Below, in pieces: positions 19,122 through 27,343 of a stretch of DNA of 64,000 bases. Positions within the stretch are counted from its first letter, which is position 1; the number at the start of each line of letters is the position of its first letter. The stretch is from Streptomyces radicis (GTDB taxonomy: Bacteria; Actinomycetota; Actinomycetes; Streptomycetales; Streptomycetaceae): the NCBI RefSeq assembly GCF_003626575.1, contig NZ_RBDY01000002.1, positions 186,001 to 250,000 on the forward strand, in the 5' to 3' direction. The position numbers and the translations under genes are program-made. The notes under the pieces are model-generated. The model had not been told where the DNA came from, did not search any database, and saw only the letters and a list, made by a program, of their open reading frames with translations.

Positions 19122-19148
19122 GCGTCATCCGCGTCATGCGCGTCAACG
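19122..19148. repeat. Triple 9-bp direct repeat upstream of the P450 gene
   Basis: GCGTCATCC, GCGTCATGC and GCGTCAACG follow one another without gaps 117 bp upstream of the P450 start. On the minus strand a TTGACG hexamer lies in the same place, so the repeat may overlap the promoter. The remaining intergenic DNA up to 19340 shows nothing clear. Confidence 0.5.
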
Positions 19149-19340
19149 TAACGAGGCGCGCGCGGGACCCGTCCCGAGGCAGCCGGGGACACCCACGGCG
19201 CTCTCGACGCCCGCCGCACCGCCCGTTTCGCCGTCCCGGCGTCGGCCACGGTCAGGTCGAGTCGCCCATACAGCGCGACCGGGCCGGGAAACGCCTCGAA
19301 CGCGCCGTGGACGCGGCGTTCGGCGCCCTCCCGTCCGAGG

Positions 19341-19748
19341 TCAGGGGCGCGGGCGGGCGGGGGGCTCGGCGTCCGCGGCGTCCCTCTTCGCCTTGATGCG
19401 CGACGCCTCCTTCCTCACCTCGGCCTGGGTGGCGCGCTCCCGGCGCAGCCACTCGGGGTCGTCGAGCTTCAGCGCGTCGATCTGCTCCGTCGTGAGCGCC
19501 TCCGTGACGCCTCCGCGCGCGAGGCCCGCGATGGAGACGCCCAGCTTGGCCGCGACCACGGGCCGCGGGTGCGGGCCGTCACGCCGCAACTCCCGCAGCC
19601 ACTCGGGCGGATCGGCCTGGAGCGCCCGCAGCTCGTCGCGCGAGACGACGCCCTCCTGGAACTCGGCGGGAGTGGCCTGGAGGTACACACCCAGCTTCTT
19701 CGCCGCGGTCGCGGGCTTCATCGTCTGGGTGGTCGGGTGCGACGTCAT
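19341..19748 (-). CDS. DUF5997 family protein
   Basis: A 135-residue protein of the DUF5997 type, function unknown. Two similar blocks are visible: AAKKLGVYLQATPAEFQEG...LQADPPEWLRELRRDG and AAKLGVSIAGLARGG...LKLDDPEWLRRERATQ, so it appears to be a tandem duplication of a small helical unit. The C-terminal tail is Lys/Arg/Ala-rich. Start ATG 19748. It is divergent from a LysR-effector-domain protein only 66 bp away; the two genes are often neighbours in streptomycetes (recalled, not searched). Confidence 0.8.
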   Translation of the reverse strand: MTSHPTTQTMKPATAAKKLGVYLQATPAEFQEGVVSRDELRALQADPPEWLRELRRDGPHPRPVVAAKLGVSIAGLARGGVTEALTTEQIDALKLDDPEWLRRERATQAEVRKEASRIKAKRDAADAEPPARPRP

Positions 19749-19814
19749 GCCGTCCAGGGTAGCGAGCGGGTCCGACAGCGCCGCACGTGGAACGCGACCG
19801 GATAGCCTGGCGAC

Positions 19815-20582
19815 GTGACAGGCTCGGATGTGCCCCCTTCGCTTCGGCTCGCGTACGTTCCTGGCGTGACGCCGACCAAGTGGGTCCGGATCTGGAACGA
19901 ACGGCTCCCCGAGGTGCCGTTGACCCTCGCCATGGTGGCGGCGGCCGAGGCGGTCGACGCGCTGCGGGGCGGGCGGGCGGACGCGGCCTTCGTGCGGCTG
20001 CCGATCGACCGGACGGGCCTGAGCGTGATCCCCCTCTACATCGAGACGACGGTGGTCGTGGTCCCGAAGGACCACGCGATCGCGGCCGTTGACGAGGTGG
20101 CGGCCGACGACCTGGTCGATGACGTCGTGCTGCACCCCCTGGACGACACCCTCGACTGGGAACGCCCGCCGGGCCGCCCCGCGAACGAGCGCCCCGCGAA
20201 CGAGCGCCCCGCGACGACGGGCGACGCGATCGAGCTGGTGGCGGCGGGCGTGGGACTCCTCGTCGTCCCGCAGTCGCTCGCCCGCCTGCACCACCGCAAG
20301 GACCTCACCTACCGCCCGCTCGTGGACGCCCCCACGTCACAGGTCGCGCTGTCGTGGCCCGAGGAGGCGACGACCGAGCTGGTCGAGGAGTTCATCGGGA
20401 TCGTCCGCGGGCGAACGGTCAACAGCTCCCGCGGCCGCCCCACCCCGCCGCAGCCGAAGAAGGCGAAGCAGGCCAAGAAGGCACAGGGGCAGGCCCAACA
20501 GCGGGCGCGGACCCAGCCGAGGCGGGGCCTCCCCGCACGCGGCAAGAGCACCCGCCGCGGCAAGCCCCGTCGCAGGTCGTGA
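19815..20582 (+). CDS. LysR-type effector-binding domain protein without DNA-binding domain
   Basis: A 255-residue protein matching only the periplasmic-binding-like effector domain of LysR regulators: LRLAYVPGVTPTKWVRIW, LRGGRADAAFVRLP, VVVVPKDHAIA, then AIELVAAGVGLLVVPQSLARL. No helix-turn-helix precedes it; the GTG at 19815 leaves no room for one. A 15-bp tandem repeat inserts ERPANERPANERPA around residue 125. The C-terminal 50 residues are very basic (PKKAKQAKKAQGQAQQRART), which could bind nucleic acid. Divergent from the DUF5997 gene. It may sense a ligand and act through a partner; that is conjecture. Confidence 0.82.
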   Translation: MTGSDVPPSLRLAYVPGVTPTKWVRIWNERLPEVPLTLAMVAAAEAVDALRGGRADAAFVRLPIDRTGLSVIPLYIETTVVVVPKDHAIAAVDEVAADDLVDDVVLHPLDDTLDWERPPGRPANERPANERPATTGDAIELVAAGVGLLVVPQSLARLHHRKDLTYRPLVDAPTSQVALSWPEEATTELVEEFIGIVRGRTVNSSRGRPTPPQPKKAKQAKKAQGQAQQRARTQPRRGLPARGKSTRRGKPRRRS

Positions 20583-21027
20583 CGGAGCCAGCTCCGCGTC
20601 GGTGGGCCAGGGTGGCATTCGCGCCAAGTTGCCCCGGACAGGGCCGAGAAGCAACGTTCCCCCGCGCACGGCCCTCGGCACCGCCGCGTCCCGCCCGAAG
20701 CCGCCGCGCCCCCGGCCGACGGCGGCGTGAGCGCCCCCCGTTGACCTGCGGCACGTTGACTCCTGTGGAGAACGGTGCGAACCGGTTGACGCCCGCCCGC
20801 GCGGGACGGACCATGCCACTGGCAATTGCCTTTCCGCTTTTCTCTCCGCCGTATCGCTCTCGCACATCCGTGAAAACACGGCCCGTGCAGTTGATCAATA
20901 ACGCCGGAGGGCGTGTTCCGGCCACTCGTCAGGACCTGGCTTGACCTGAGGCGCCACGGCGGCAGGATGGACGGCACTTCTGCGGCGAACGGCGCCAGCA
21001 ATCAGCAGTACCAGGAGTGATGAATTC
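20583..21027. other. Intergenic region before the crp-led operon
   Basis: 445 bp. A weak hairpin (CGGAGC-CA-GCTCCG) lies right after the upstream stop. A 17-codon ORF at 20967-21020 lacks a ribosome site. Base composition falls around 20800-20900 (CAATTGCCTTTCCGCTTTTC), which is where the promoter of the operon beginning at 21028 or 21120 is most likely. No gene seen. Confidence 0.5.
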
Positions 21028-21123
21028 GTGACGCCACAGCGGCGGCACCCCGCGACATCGCCTATTCACCGGGCCATGGAAAACCACACCGCGATCGCCG
21101 GTTCCAAGGGCGGGTGCGCATGA
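21028..21123 (+). CDS. Candidate small ORF coupled to crp (31 residues)
   Basis: GTG 21028 has an AGGAG site 10 bp upstream, and the frame stops at TGA 21121-21123, overlapping the crp ATG (21120) as ATGA. The peptide is Arg/His-rich at its start and ends GSKGGCA. There is no match to anything I know. The ribosome site plus 4-bp overlap suggest a leader that couples translation to crp, but chance cannot be excluded. Confidence 0.35.
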   Translation: MTPQRRHPATSPIHRAMENHTAIAGSKGGCA

Positions 21124-21818
21124 GCGGAATCGAGTGGCCAGGCCCCACCTTTCTCGGTCGGCTCGGCCAGGACAGCCTGAAAGATCTCATGGACATCGGA
21201 GTTCTCTTCCACTATCCCCAACACCGCGCTCTGCTGCGCCAGGGCGACAACAGCAGGCATGTGCTGCTCATCCTGGACGGCATCGTCAAGGTGGTCACCA
21301 CGTCGGAGAACGGATACGACATGCTGACCGCGATTCGCGTGCGCGGCGATCTCGTCGGCGAGATGGCGGCGTTCGAGGACCGACCCAGGTCGAGTTCCGT
21401 GATCGCCATTCGCCCGGTGACGGCCCATCTCATCCAGTGGCCGCAGCTGGACGCCTTCCTCAGTCGCCACCCCGACGCCAGGCGGGAAATCCTGCGGATG
21501 CAGAGCACCCGCCTGCGGTGGGCGAACCAGCGGCGCCTCGACTTCGGCGCGTACGAGGCTCCCACCAGGTTCGCCCGCGTCCTCGGCGAGCTCACCCAGA
21601 CCTACGGGCATCCGGTGGACGGCGCGTCGGGGAAGAGCAGGAAGCTCGGAGTGACCATCACCCAGGCCGAGCTGGCCTCGCTCGCCGGAATCGCGCTTCC
21701 GACCGCGCAGAAGACGCTCGCCGAGCTCTCCCGCCGCGGCGTCGTCGAACGCGGGCGCCGCACACTGGTGATCAAGGACGTGCCGCAGCTGATGCGCATC
21801 GCGAAACTCGTCGACTGA
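21120..21818 (+). CDS. Crp/Fnr-family regulator with intact cyclic-nucleotide pocket
   Basis: A 232-residue Crp/Fnr regulator. The cyclic-nucleotide-binding domain covers about 10-130; its phosphate-binding cassette GEMAAFEDRPRSSS (80-93) keeps the Glu (E81) and Arg-Ser (R90-S91) that contact cyclic nucleotide in E. coli CRP. The C-terminal winged helix (about 170-220) has the recognition helix IALPTAQKTLAELSRRGVV. No Fe-S cysteines are present, so it is not FNR-like. It is first of a co-directional run: a cyclase-like protein follows 91 bp later. A second Crp with the same cassette lies at 30526. It may read a nucleotide made by its neighbour; that is inference. Confidence 0.93.
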   Translation: MSGIEWPGPTFLGRLGQDSLKDLMDIGVLFHYPQHRALLRQGDNSRHVLLILDGIVKVVTTSENGYDMLTAIRVRGDLVGEMAAFEDRPRSSSVIAIRPVTAHLIQWPQLDAFLSRHPDARREILRMQSTRLRWANQRRLDFGAYEAPTRFARVLGELTQTYGHPVDGASGKSRKLGVTITQAELASLAGIALPTAQKTLAELSRRGVVERGRRTLVIKDVPQLMRIAKLVD

Positions 21819-21909
21819 ACCCGTACTGGTACGCGTTCGCCTCCCGAAACCGCTCGTAACCTCACGCCAACGGTCGCGGAAAGTCCGTGACAGAGGGAGG
21901 AACGGCCAG

Positions 21910-22674
21910 GTGGCCGAGCGGTCCGGGTATTACCCCTGCACATGCATCGCCGTCGACGTACAGGCATATGGAGGAAACAACGATCGTAGGCAGTCCGACG
22001 TCCAGCACGATCTGCCGCGGCTGCTTTCGAGAGCCGCCGCGAAGGCGGGCGTGGACAGCTCCGAGTGGCAGATCCAGAAGAAGGGCGACGAGGTCCTCGC
22101 CCTCGCGCCGCTCGACGGATCCGCGTCCCGCCTCGTCGACAACTACATCAGGCATCTCGTTTTCGAGTTGGCCCAATTCAATGAAATCCGGGTCGCGCAC
22201 GCAAGGATGAGGCTGCGCGCCGCCATCCACCAGGGTCTCGCGGAGCACGCCGACAACGGCTTCGCGGGGCGAACGGTCGTCGAGACCTGCCGGTTGCTCA
22301 ATTCGACCGTCGCCCATGTGGCCCTGAAGGCGGCCGACGACGCCAATCTCGCCCTGCTGCTCTCCGATCGCGTCTACAACGAGTGGATCCTCGGCGGCCA
22401 CACCACGCTGGTCCCCGCGGTCTTCCGCGAGGTGGCCGTCGAGGAGAAGGAGTACGCGGCGAGCGCCTGGCTCTGGGTGCCGGGCGGCAGCGCCCACCGG
22501 CTCGACCTCGGCCCTGGCCCGGCCTCCCCGCCCGCCCCCGGGCGGGGAGCCGCGCACGGCGCCGAGCCCCAGGGGCGGACCACCGTGCACGGCGAGCAGG
22601 TGAGCGTGACCTCGTTCAACGCCCCGGTCGACCTCCGCGGCGGCGTCATCGGCTTCGGCGGCGGCCATGGCTGA
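21910..22674 (+). CDS. Class III nucleotide-cyclase-like protein with C-terminal amyloid-type motif
   Basis: A 254-residue protein. Residues 10-165 resemble a class III nucleotide cyclase homology domain: CIAVDVQAY with D16 and KKGDEVLALAP with D60 occupy the two metal-aspartate positions, and RLRAAIHQGLAEH with GFAGRTVVETCRLLN resembles the later strand and 'N-x-A-x-R' helix region. The usual base-selecting and transition-state residues are not clear, so catalysis is unproven. A Pro/Gly linker ends in a short motif SFNAPVDLRGGVIGFG (235-250), matched in the next gene. GTG 21910 follows GGAGG. The stop overlaps the next start by 8 bp. A paralogue lies at 31496. Confidence 0.75.
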   Translation: MAERSGYYPCTCIAVDVQAYGGNNDRRQSDVQHDLPRLLSRAAAKAGVDSSEWQIQKKGDEVLALAPLDGSASRLVDNYIRHLVFELAQFNEIRVAHARMRLRAAIHQGLAEHADNGFAGRTVVETCRLLNSTVAHVALKAADDANLALLLSDRVYNEWILGGHTTLVPAVFREVAVEEKEYAASAWLWVPGGSAHRLDLGPGPASPPAPGRGAAHGAEPQGRTTVHGEQVSVTSFNAPVDLRGGVIGFGGGHG

Positions 22675-24901
22675 CGAGAGGGAGCCCGACCCGGTCGACC
22701 CGCCCGCCGACGGCGCCCACGGCGGCGGCCCCAGGCGACCCCCGCCCCCCGCCGACGCGTTGACGCCGGACGGCGACGACGAGGGGACCGCCCCGCCGGA
22801 GGGAGACGCCTCCGAGGGGCACCAGCCCTCCGACGGGCCACCGCGCCCCGACGAGGGCGACGAGGGCGACGAGGACAGGGAGGGCTACGACGAGCTCCGC
22901 CGCGCCTACGGTCAGCGCGTCTACAACTACTTCAACGCGGACGTGCACGCCTCGGGCGCCACCTTCGGCTTCGGCCCGGCCACCGCCACGCACGGCCTCA
23001 CCCCGGGCAGGGTGAAGCGGGACCGGATCGACGCGACGCTGCGCCACTACCTCCCACCCGAGCCGCAGTACGACGAGGCGATGGACAAGCTCCGCTCGGA
23101 GCACATCGTGGTGCTGATCGGGGAGGACGGCTGCGGGCGCCGCGCCGGCGCGCTGGCCCTGCTCAGGGAACTGCTCGGCGGCCACGTCGAGTTCCGCAGC
23201 CTGGCCCCCGCGGACTCCCTGCCGTCGCTCTGGGAGCCGGGGTCCCTCGACACGGACCGCGGATACGCGCTCTTCGACTACCTGGGCGAGCTGCGCCTCG
23301 ACGCGGCTCAGGAGTTCCAGATGCGGCGGCTGAGCGAGGAGCTCAAGCAGCGGCGCTCCTACCTGGTGATCACGGCCTCGCCAGGCACCTCGCGCCGACT
23401 GGCCCTGCGGGAGTTCTGTGTGCCCTGGCGGGCCCCCGATCCCCTGGGCCTCTTCGACCACTGCGTCGCGGAGTCGGCCGCGTCGCCCCTCACCCCCGAG
23501 CAGGAGGACGACCTCCGCGACCACGTCAAGGAGTTGCGCAGCCCCGGGGCCGTCGTCGCGGTGGCCGAGGCGCTCACGCGGAGCGCGGACGCCGCCCTCG
23601 AGCTGCTGCGCGACAGCGAGAGGCAGGTCGTCCAGCAGTGGTTCGGCGACCAGCCGGGCCCGGACGACCTGCTCTCGGTGGCGGCGCTCGCGTTCGCCGA
23701 GGGCATCCCCGAGCGCACCTTCGAGAAGCTCTGCGTGAGGCTGGGCGGCCATGTCATGGACTGGGAGCGGGTCCACGACGACGCGGCGGGCGCGGGACGG
23801 ACGTTCCAGCAGGCGCCGAGCACCGCGCAGAGCCGGGCCCGTTGGAAGGAGCGGGCCGCTCTGGCCCGGGTGGCCCGCCACCCGGCGCCCGGCGGTGACC
23901 AGGGCCGCGGCGAGCGCCGGATCACGTTCGTCTCCGCGCCCGTCCGCGCCCTGGTGATCACGGAGTTGCACGCGCTGTACGGGTACGGGCTCTGGTACCC
24001 GATGCGGCGCTGGCTCGGCGATCTCGCGGTCGAAGGCGACCTCGAGGTGCGCACCGAGGTGGCACGCGGCGTCGCCCTCCTCGCCCGCGACGCGCTCGAT
24101 GACGTTGAAGAGAACCTGCTCAACGTCTGGGCGGACGGCCTCAGCAACGAGCGGGTGACCGCCACACTCGCCCTCGAGTTCATGTGCCGCGACGAGCGAC
24201 TCGCGCCGCAGGCCCTGGGCATGGCACTCCGGTGGGCCTGGAACGCCGGGCAGAACAGGGCCATCACGGCCGCCATGGTCCTTTCCGGTGAACTGGCCTC
24301 GATCTACCGGATGGAGGCGCTCGACTGGCTCTGGTTCCTCACCGAGCGGGGCGAGCGTGTGGCCGTCGCAGCGCGGCGGTCCCTGATCCTGCTCCTGACC
24401 ACGGCGGAGCGGCAGCCCGACCTCACGCTGTGCATCCTCCGCTACGTCCGCACGCGCCTCGCCCGCGCCGGGAACGCCAGGGCTCGTGCCGACGCGCTGG
24501 CGATCGCCGTCCGGATGCTGGGGACGGAGCGGCTGCACTCGCCCGAGCCGCTGGCCGCGCACCTGCTCCGGACCATGCCGGACTCCGCCCGCCACCTCGG
24601 GGCGCTGTGGACCCGCGCCCTGCTCAGCAGGCACCGGCGCTCGGCACTCGGCGCGCTCTTCCGCACGATCGCGGCCCTCAAGGACGACCCGGCGGCCACG
24701 TCACGCGTCCGCGCGCTCGGCGAGGCCATGCGGGCCGGGATGAACGCCGTTCAGTGGTCGGCCCTCAGGCGCGACCTGCCGAACGCGCTGCGGATCCCCG
24801 AGTACGCCGACCACGACCTCCATCGGCTCGTCGGTGAGCTGATCGGACAGATCCGGCCGATGTCCGGCCGGGCAACACTCGCGAGGAGAATGAGCAGTTG
24901 A
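22667..24901 (+). CDS. STAND-like P-loop protein with N-terminal amyloid-type motif
   Basis: A 744-residue protein. Residues 1-75 are acidic and Pro-rich, probably unfolded. At 88-103 it has YFNADVHASGATFGFG, sharing the F-N-A-x-V-x3-G-x3-G-F-G pattern with the end of the preceding protein. An NTPase-like domain follows; the loop GEDGCGRRAG (152-161) stands where Walker A should be but has Arg for the Lys, and YLVITASPG fits the later strand of such ATPases. The C-terminal 350 residues are helical-repeat-like. Read as a receptor/scaffold of NLR type with a degenerate nucleotide site. The stop shares TTGA with the next start. Confidence 0.72.
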   Translation: MADEREPDPVDPPADGAHGGGPRRPPPPADALTPDGDDEGTAPPEGDASEGHQPSDGPPRPDEGDEGDEDREGYDELRRAYGQRVYNYFNADVHASGATFGFGPATATHGLTPGRVKRDRIDATLRHYLPPEPQYDEAMDKLRSEHIVVLIGEDGCGRRAGALALLRELLGGHVEFRSLAPADSLPSLWEPGSLDTDRGYALFDYLGELRLDAAQEFQMRRLSEELKQRRSYLVITASPGTSRRLALREFCVPWRAPDPLGLFDHCVAESAASPLTPEQEDDLRDHVKELRSPGAVVAVAEALTRSADAALELLRDSERQVVQQWFGDQPGPDDLLSVAALAFAEGIPERTFEKLCVRLGGHVMDWERVHDDAAGAGRTFQQAPSTAQSRARWKERAALARVARHPAPGGDQGRGERRITFVSAPVRALVITELHALYGYGLWYPMRRWLGDLAVEGDLEVRTEVARGVALLARDALDDVEENLLNVWADGLSNERVTATLALEFMCRDERLAPQALGMALRWAWNAGQNRAITAAMVLSGELASIYRMEALDWLWFLTERGERVAVAARRSLILLLTTAERQPDLTLCILRYVRTRLARAGNARARADALAIAVRMLGTERLHSPEPLAAHLLRTMPDSARHLGALWTRALLSRHRRSALGALFRTIAALKDDPAATSRVRALGEAMRAGMNAVQWSALRRDLPNALRIPEYADHDLHRLVGELIGQIRPMSGRATLARRMSS

Positions 24902-25941
24902 ACTACCCAGTAGTGGCCGAGCACGCGCTGAGCCCCGTCCAGCGGAGCTGGTGGTCACGCCGCCAGCAGCGCACGGACATGCCCGCGCTGCCGCCCGGCG
25001 CCGTCTATGTCCTCATGGTGGGTGGGCAGTACCGCGCCTACCCCCACGGGGCGCAGTTCGACCCGGCGCACGCCGACGTGGTCGACGCGTCGTCGGTCAG
25101 CCTGGTGGACATCAGGACCCGGATGGTCGAGGTCGAGCGCACGGTGCCGTCCGTCAGCGCGGCCGACGCGTTCACCATTCGCGCCTCCTTCACCTGCCAG
25201 GTCACCGACCCCACGGCCGTCGCGCGGCACGGGATCACCGACGTGTGCGTTCCCCTGCGGTCCTACCTGGCCGCGGACAGCGAGCTGCCGCGGATGAGCG
25301 CGGGGCACAGGATCGAGGAGGTCAACGCGGTGCGCGCGCAGGTGACCCATCGGATGACCGCCTACAGCGCGGTCGTGGCGCCGCGCGTTCCCGGCATGAC
25401 CGTGGAGTTCGTCGGGATCGAGGTGCTCACCCCCGACGACCTGAGCGCCTGGGAGCGCAGGGTCAGGGACGAGCACAGGGAGCAGGAGCTCGAGCAGGCG
25501 CGCCGCGCGTTCGAGCGGGACGGCGTCCTCAGCCTCGCGGACCTGCTCGCGCAGGGGTCGAACGTCGCCGATGCCCTGGGGCTCTCCCGCGACCGGATCG
25601 ACATCCAGGACATCGCCGCGCGGATCGACCACGTGGAGCGGGAGGAGAGGGACCGGCGGCACAAGGCCGAGGACGAGGACAAGGCGCGCGCGCACGCCTT
25701 GGAGCTCGAGGAGAAGATCACGCACAACAAGCTGCTGCTCGCGATCATGCAGCGGGTCGGCACGTCGGGCGACTATGTCGACTACGGCATGATGCTCCAG
25801 CAGCTCCTCAACCACCAGGGGAGCCAATCCCTTTCGCCCCCCGACGCCAAGGCGGTCGGGCCGGGCGCGGGCGGAGAGCGGCGCGGTGGCGGCGAGCCGC
25901 ACGGCGACTTCATCAAGGACGAGGACGACCTCGTTGACTGA
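24898..25941 (+). CDS. SPFH/prohibitin-like domain protein
   Basis: A 347-residue protein whose residues 30-200 resemble the SPFH (Band 7) fold: LPPGAVYVLMVGGQYRAYPHG, the strand pair MVEVERTVPSVSAADAFTIRASFTCQV and AVRAQVTHRMTAYSAVVAPRVPGMTVEFVGIEVL. A charged coiled coil (about 175-285) follows. There is no clear membrane helix, unlike most SPFH proteins. TTG 24898 overlaps the previous stop (TTGA), indicating coupling. SPFH proteins form rings or microdomain scaffolds at membranes; here it may gather the membrane proteins encoded next. The tail is Gly-rich and acidic. Confidence 0.75.
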   Translation: MNYPVVAEHALSPVQRSWWSRRQQRTDMPALPPGAVYVLMVGGQYRAYPHGAQFDPAHADVVDASSVSLVDIRTRMVEVERTVPSVSAADAFTIRASFTCQVTDPTAVARHGITDVCVPLRSYLAADSELPRMSAGHRIEEVNAVRAQVTHRMTAYSAVVAPRVPGMTVEFVGIEVLTPDDLSAWERRVRDEHREQELEQARRAFERDGVLSLADLLAQGSNVADALGLSRDRIDIQDIAARIDHVEREERDRRHKAEDEDKARAHALELEEKITHNKLLLAIMQRVGTSGDYVDYGMMLQQLLNHQGSQSLSPPDAKAVGPGAGGERRGGGEPHGDFIKDEDDLVD

Positions 25942-27259
25942 CGTGCTGAAACCGCCGGACGGCTTCGGCCCGCCCGAGGAAGGCCCTTCCCCCTCCCGAC
26001 TCGACCCGGGCCGTCGGCTCCGGGTGCTCACCGGCGTGGACGAGTCCCTGCTCGCCTGGGTCTGGCACGAACGCGGCAAGTACACGGCGCTCGGCGGCGT
26101 GGTGCTCGGCACCGCGGTCATCGCGGGGTTCTCCATGTGGAACTTCGCCAACCAGGCGCTCGGCCGGGCCTCCGTCCTCTCGCTGCTGCCCGCGGCCATG
26201 TGGACGCTGTTCGTCCTGAACCTCGACCGCTGGCTGATCACGCCGCAGCCCAACGTCAAGCGGCGCCTCTCACCGCTCCTGACGCGCCTGCTCGTGGCCG
26301 TCGTGCTCGGCGTCGTGGTGGCCGAGCCGCTGGTGCTGCGGATCTTCCAGTCCGCCGTGGAGGAGCACGTCAGGGACGAGCGGAACGACACGGTCGACGC
26401 CCTGCGTGCCGACCTGCTCCGCTGCAACCCCGATCCGTCGGAGGGTGGGACCCGGCCCGAGGACTGCGGCTCCTTCCTGCTCTCCTTCGACGCCACCCCC
26501 GCCTCGCTCGCCGCCGAGCTGACGACGCTCCGCGCGGACGCGGGCGAGCTCCGGGAGCGCGTCGACGAGGACACCCGGCACCTGGAGGCCCTGGACGCGG
26601 ACGTCAGGGACGAGTGCAGGCGGCTGATCAGGAACGCCGCGACCGGCTACCTGGAGCGCACCTCCGAGTGCCTCAGGCTGCGGGAGAACGCGAGCGAGTA
26701 CCGCGCCACCCACAGGACCGAGGAGAACGAGACGAGGCTGGCGGGGATGAACGCCCGCATCGCCGAGATCGAGGCCGACCTCACGTCGTCGCGCGGCGAC
26801 TACCTGGCGGCGAGGGACGCCGCGGTCGAACAGCGCGTCTCCGATGAGCGCGACCAGCAGCGGGAGATCGGCGTGCTGGAGCGGATCGCCGCGCTGCACG
26901 AGCTGACGGGGCGCGACACGGTGCTCCTGATCGGCGTCTGGATGGTGCGGCTGCTGTTCGTCTTCGTCGATGTCCTGCCCGTCCTGGTGAAGTTCCTGAA
27001 CGGGGAGAGCAGTTACGACCGGCTGCTGGCGGCCAGGACCAACGGCGCCCTGCGGATCCACGATGAGGCGGTGCGGACGGTCGAGCGGAGGGCCGTGGTC
27101 GAGCTGGAGATCGACCACGAGGTGATCGAGCAGGGACTGCTCCGGCGCAAGGCCGAGATCGACGCCGACCGCCGTGAGCACGTGGCCGCGATGAACATCC
27201 GTGTCAGCCAGGCCGTGAGCGCCTTGCAGGAGGAGCTGGCGCGCACATCGGTGAGGTGA
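25934..27259 (+). CDS. DUF4407 multi-pass membrane protein
   Basis: A 441-residue membrane protein of the DUF4407 type. Helices: about 43-60 and 68-85 (near LGGVVLGTAVIAGFSMWNF and VLSLLPAAMWTLFVLNLDRW), 104-122 (LLVAVVLGVVVAEPLVLRIF), then a long charged coiled-coil region (130-310) and a last helix (VLLIGVWMVRLLFVFVDVLPVLVKF). The motif LDRWLI and the return helix before 'DVLPVLVK' are family marks. TTG 25934 is taken as the start because GAGG lies 9 bp upstream; it overlaps the SPFH stop. Function of the family is unknown. Placement suggests a membrane component of the operon. Confidence 0.85.
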   Translation: MTDVLKPPDGFGPPEEGPSPSRLDPGRRLRVLTGVDESLLAWVWHERGKYTALGGVVLGTAVIAGFSMWNFANQALGRASVLSLLPAAMWTLFVLNLDRWLITPQPNVKRRLSPLLTRLLVAVVLGVVVAEPLVLRIFQSAVEEHVRDERNDTVDALRADLLRCNPDPSEGGTRPEDCGSFLLSFDATPASLAAELTTLRADAGELRERVDEDTRHLEALDADVRDECRRLIRNAATGYLERTSECLRLRENASEYRATHRTEENETRLAGMNARIAEIEADLTSSRGDYLAARDAAVEQRVSDERDQQREIGVLERIAALHELTGRDTVLLIGVWMVRLLFVFVDVLPVLVKFLNGESSYDRLLAARTNGALRIHDEAVRTVERRAVVELEIDHEVIEQGLLRRKAEIDADRREHVAAMNIRVSQAVSALQEELARTSVR

Positions 27260-27343
27260 CCCCCGGGTCGCCGCCCCGCGTCCGCCCTCATGGCGCGGAC
27301 GCGGGGCGGCGGGCGGAGGGGACGAGGTGGAGAGGGGAAGCAC

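Noticed and set aside
18923..19249. 108-codon minus-strand frame upstream of the P450 gene
   Set aside because: Pro/Asp/Ala-rich, overlaps the P450 start, no ribosome site; more likely promoter DNA with GC bias.
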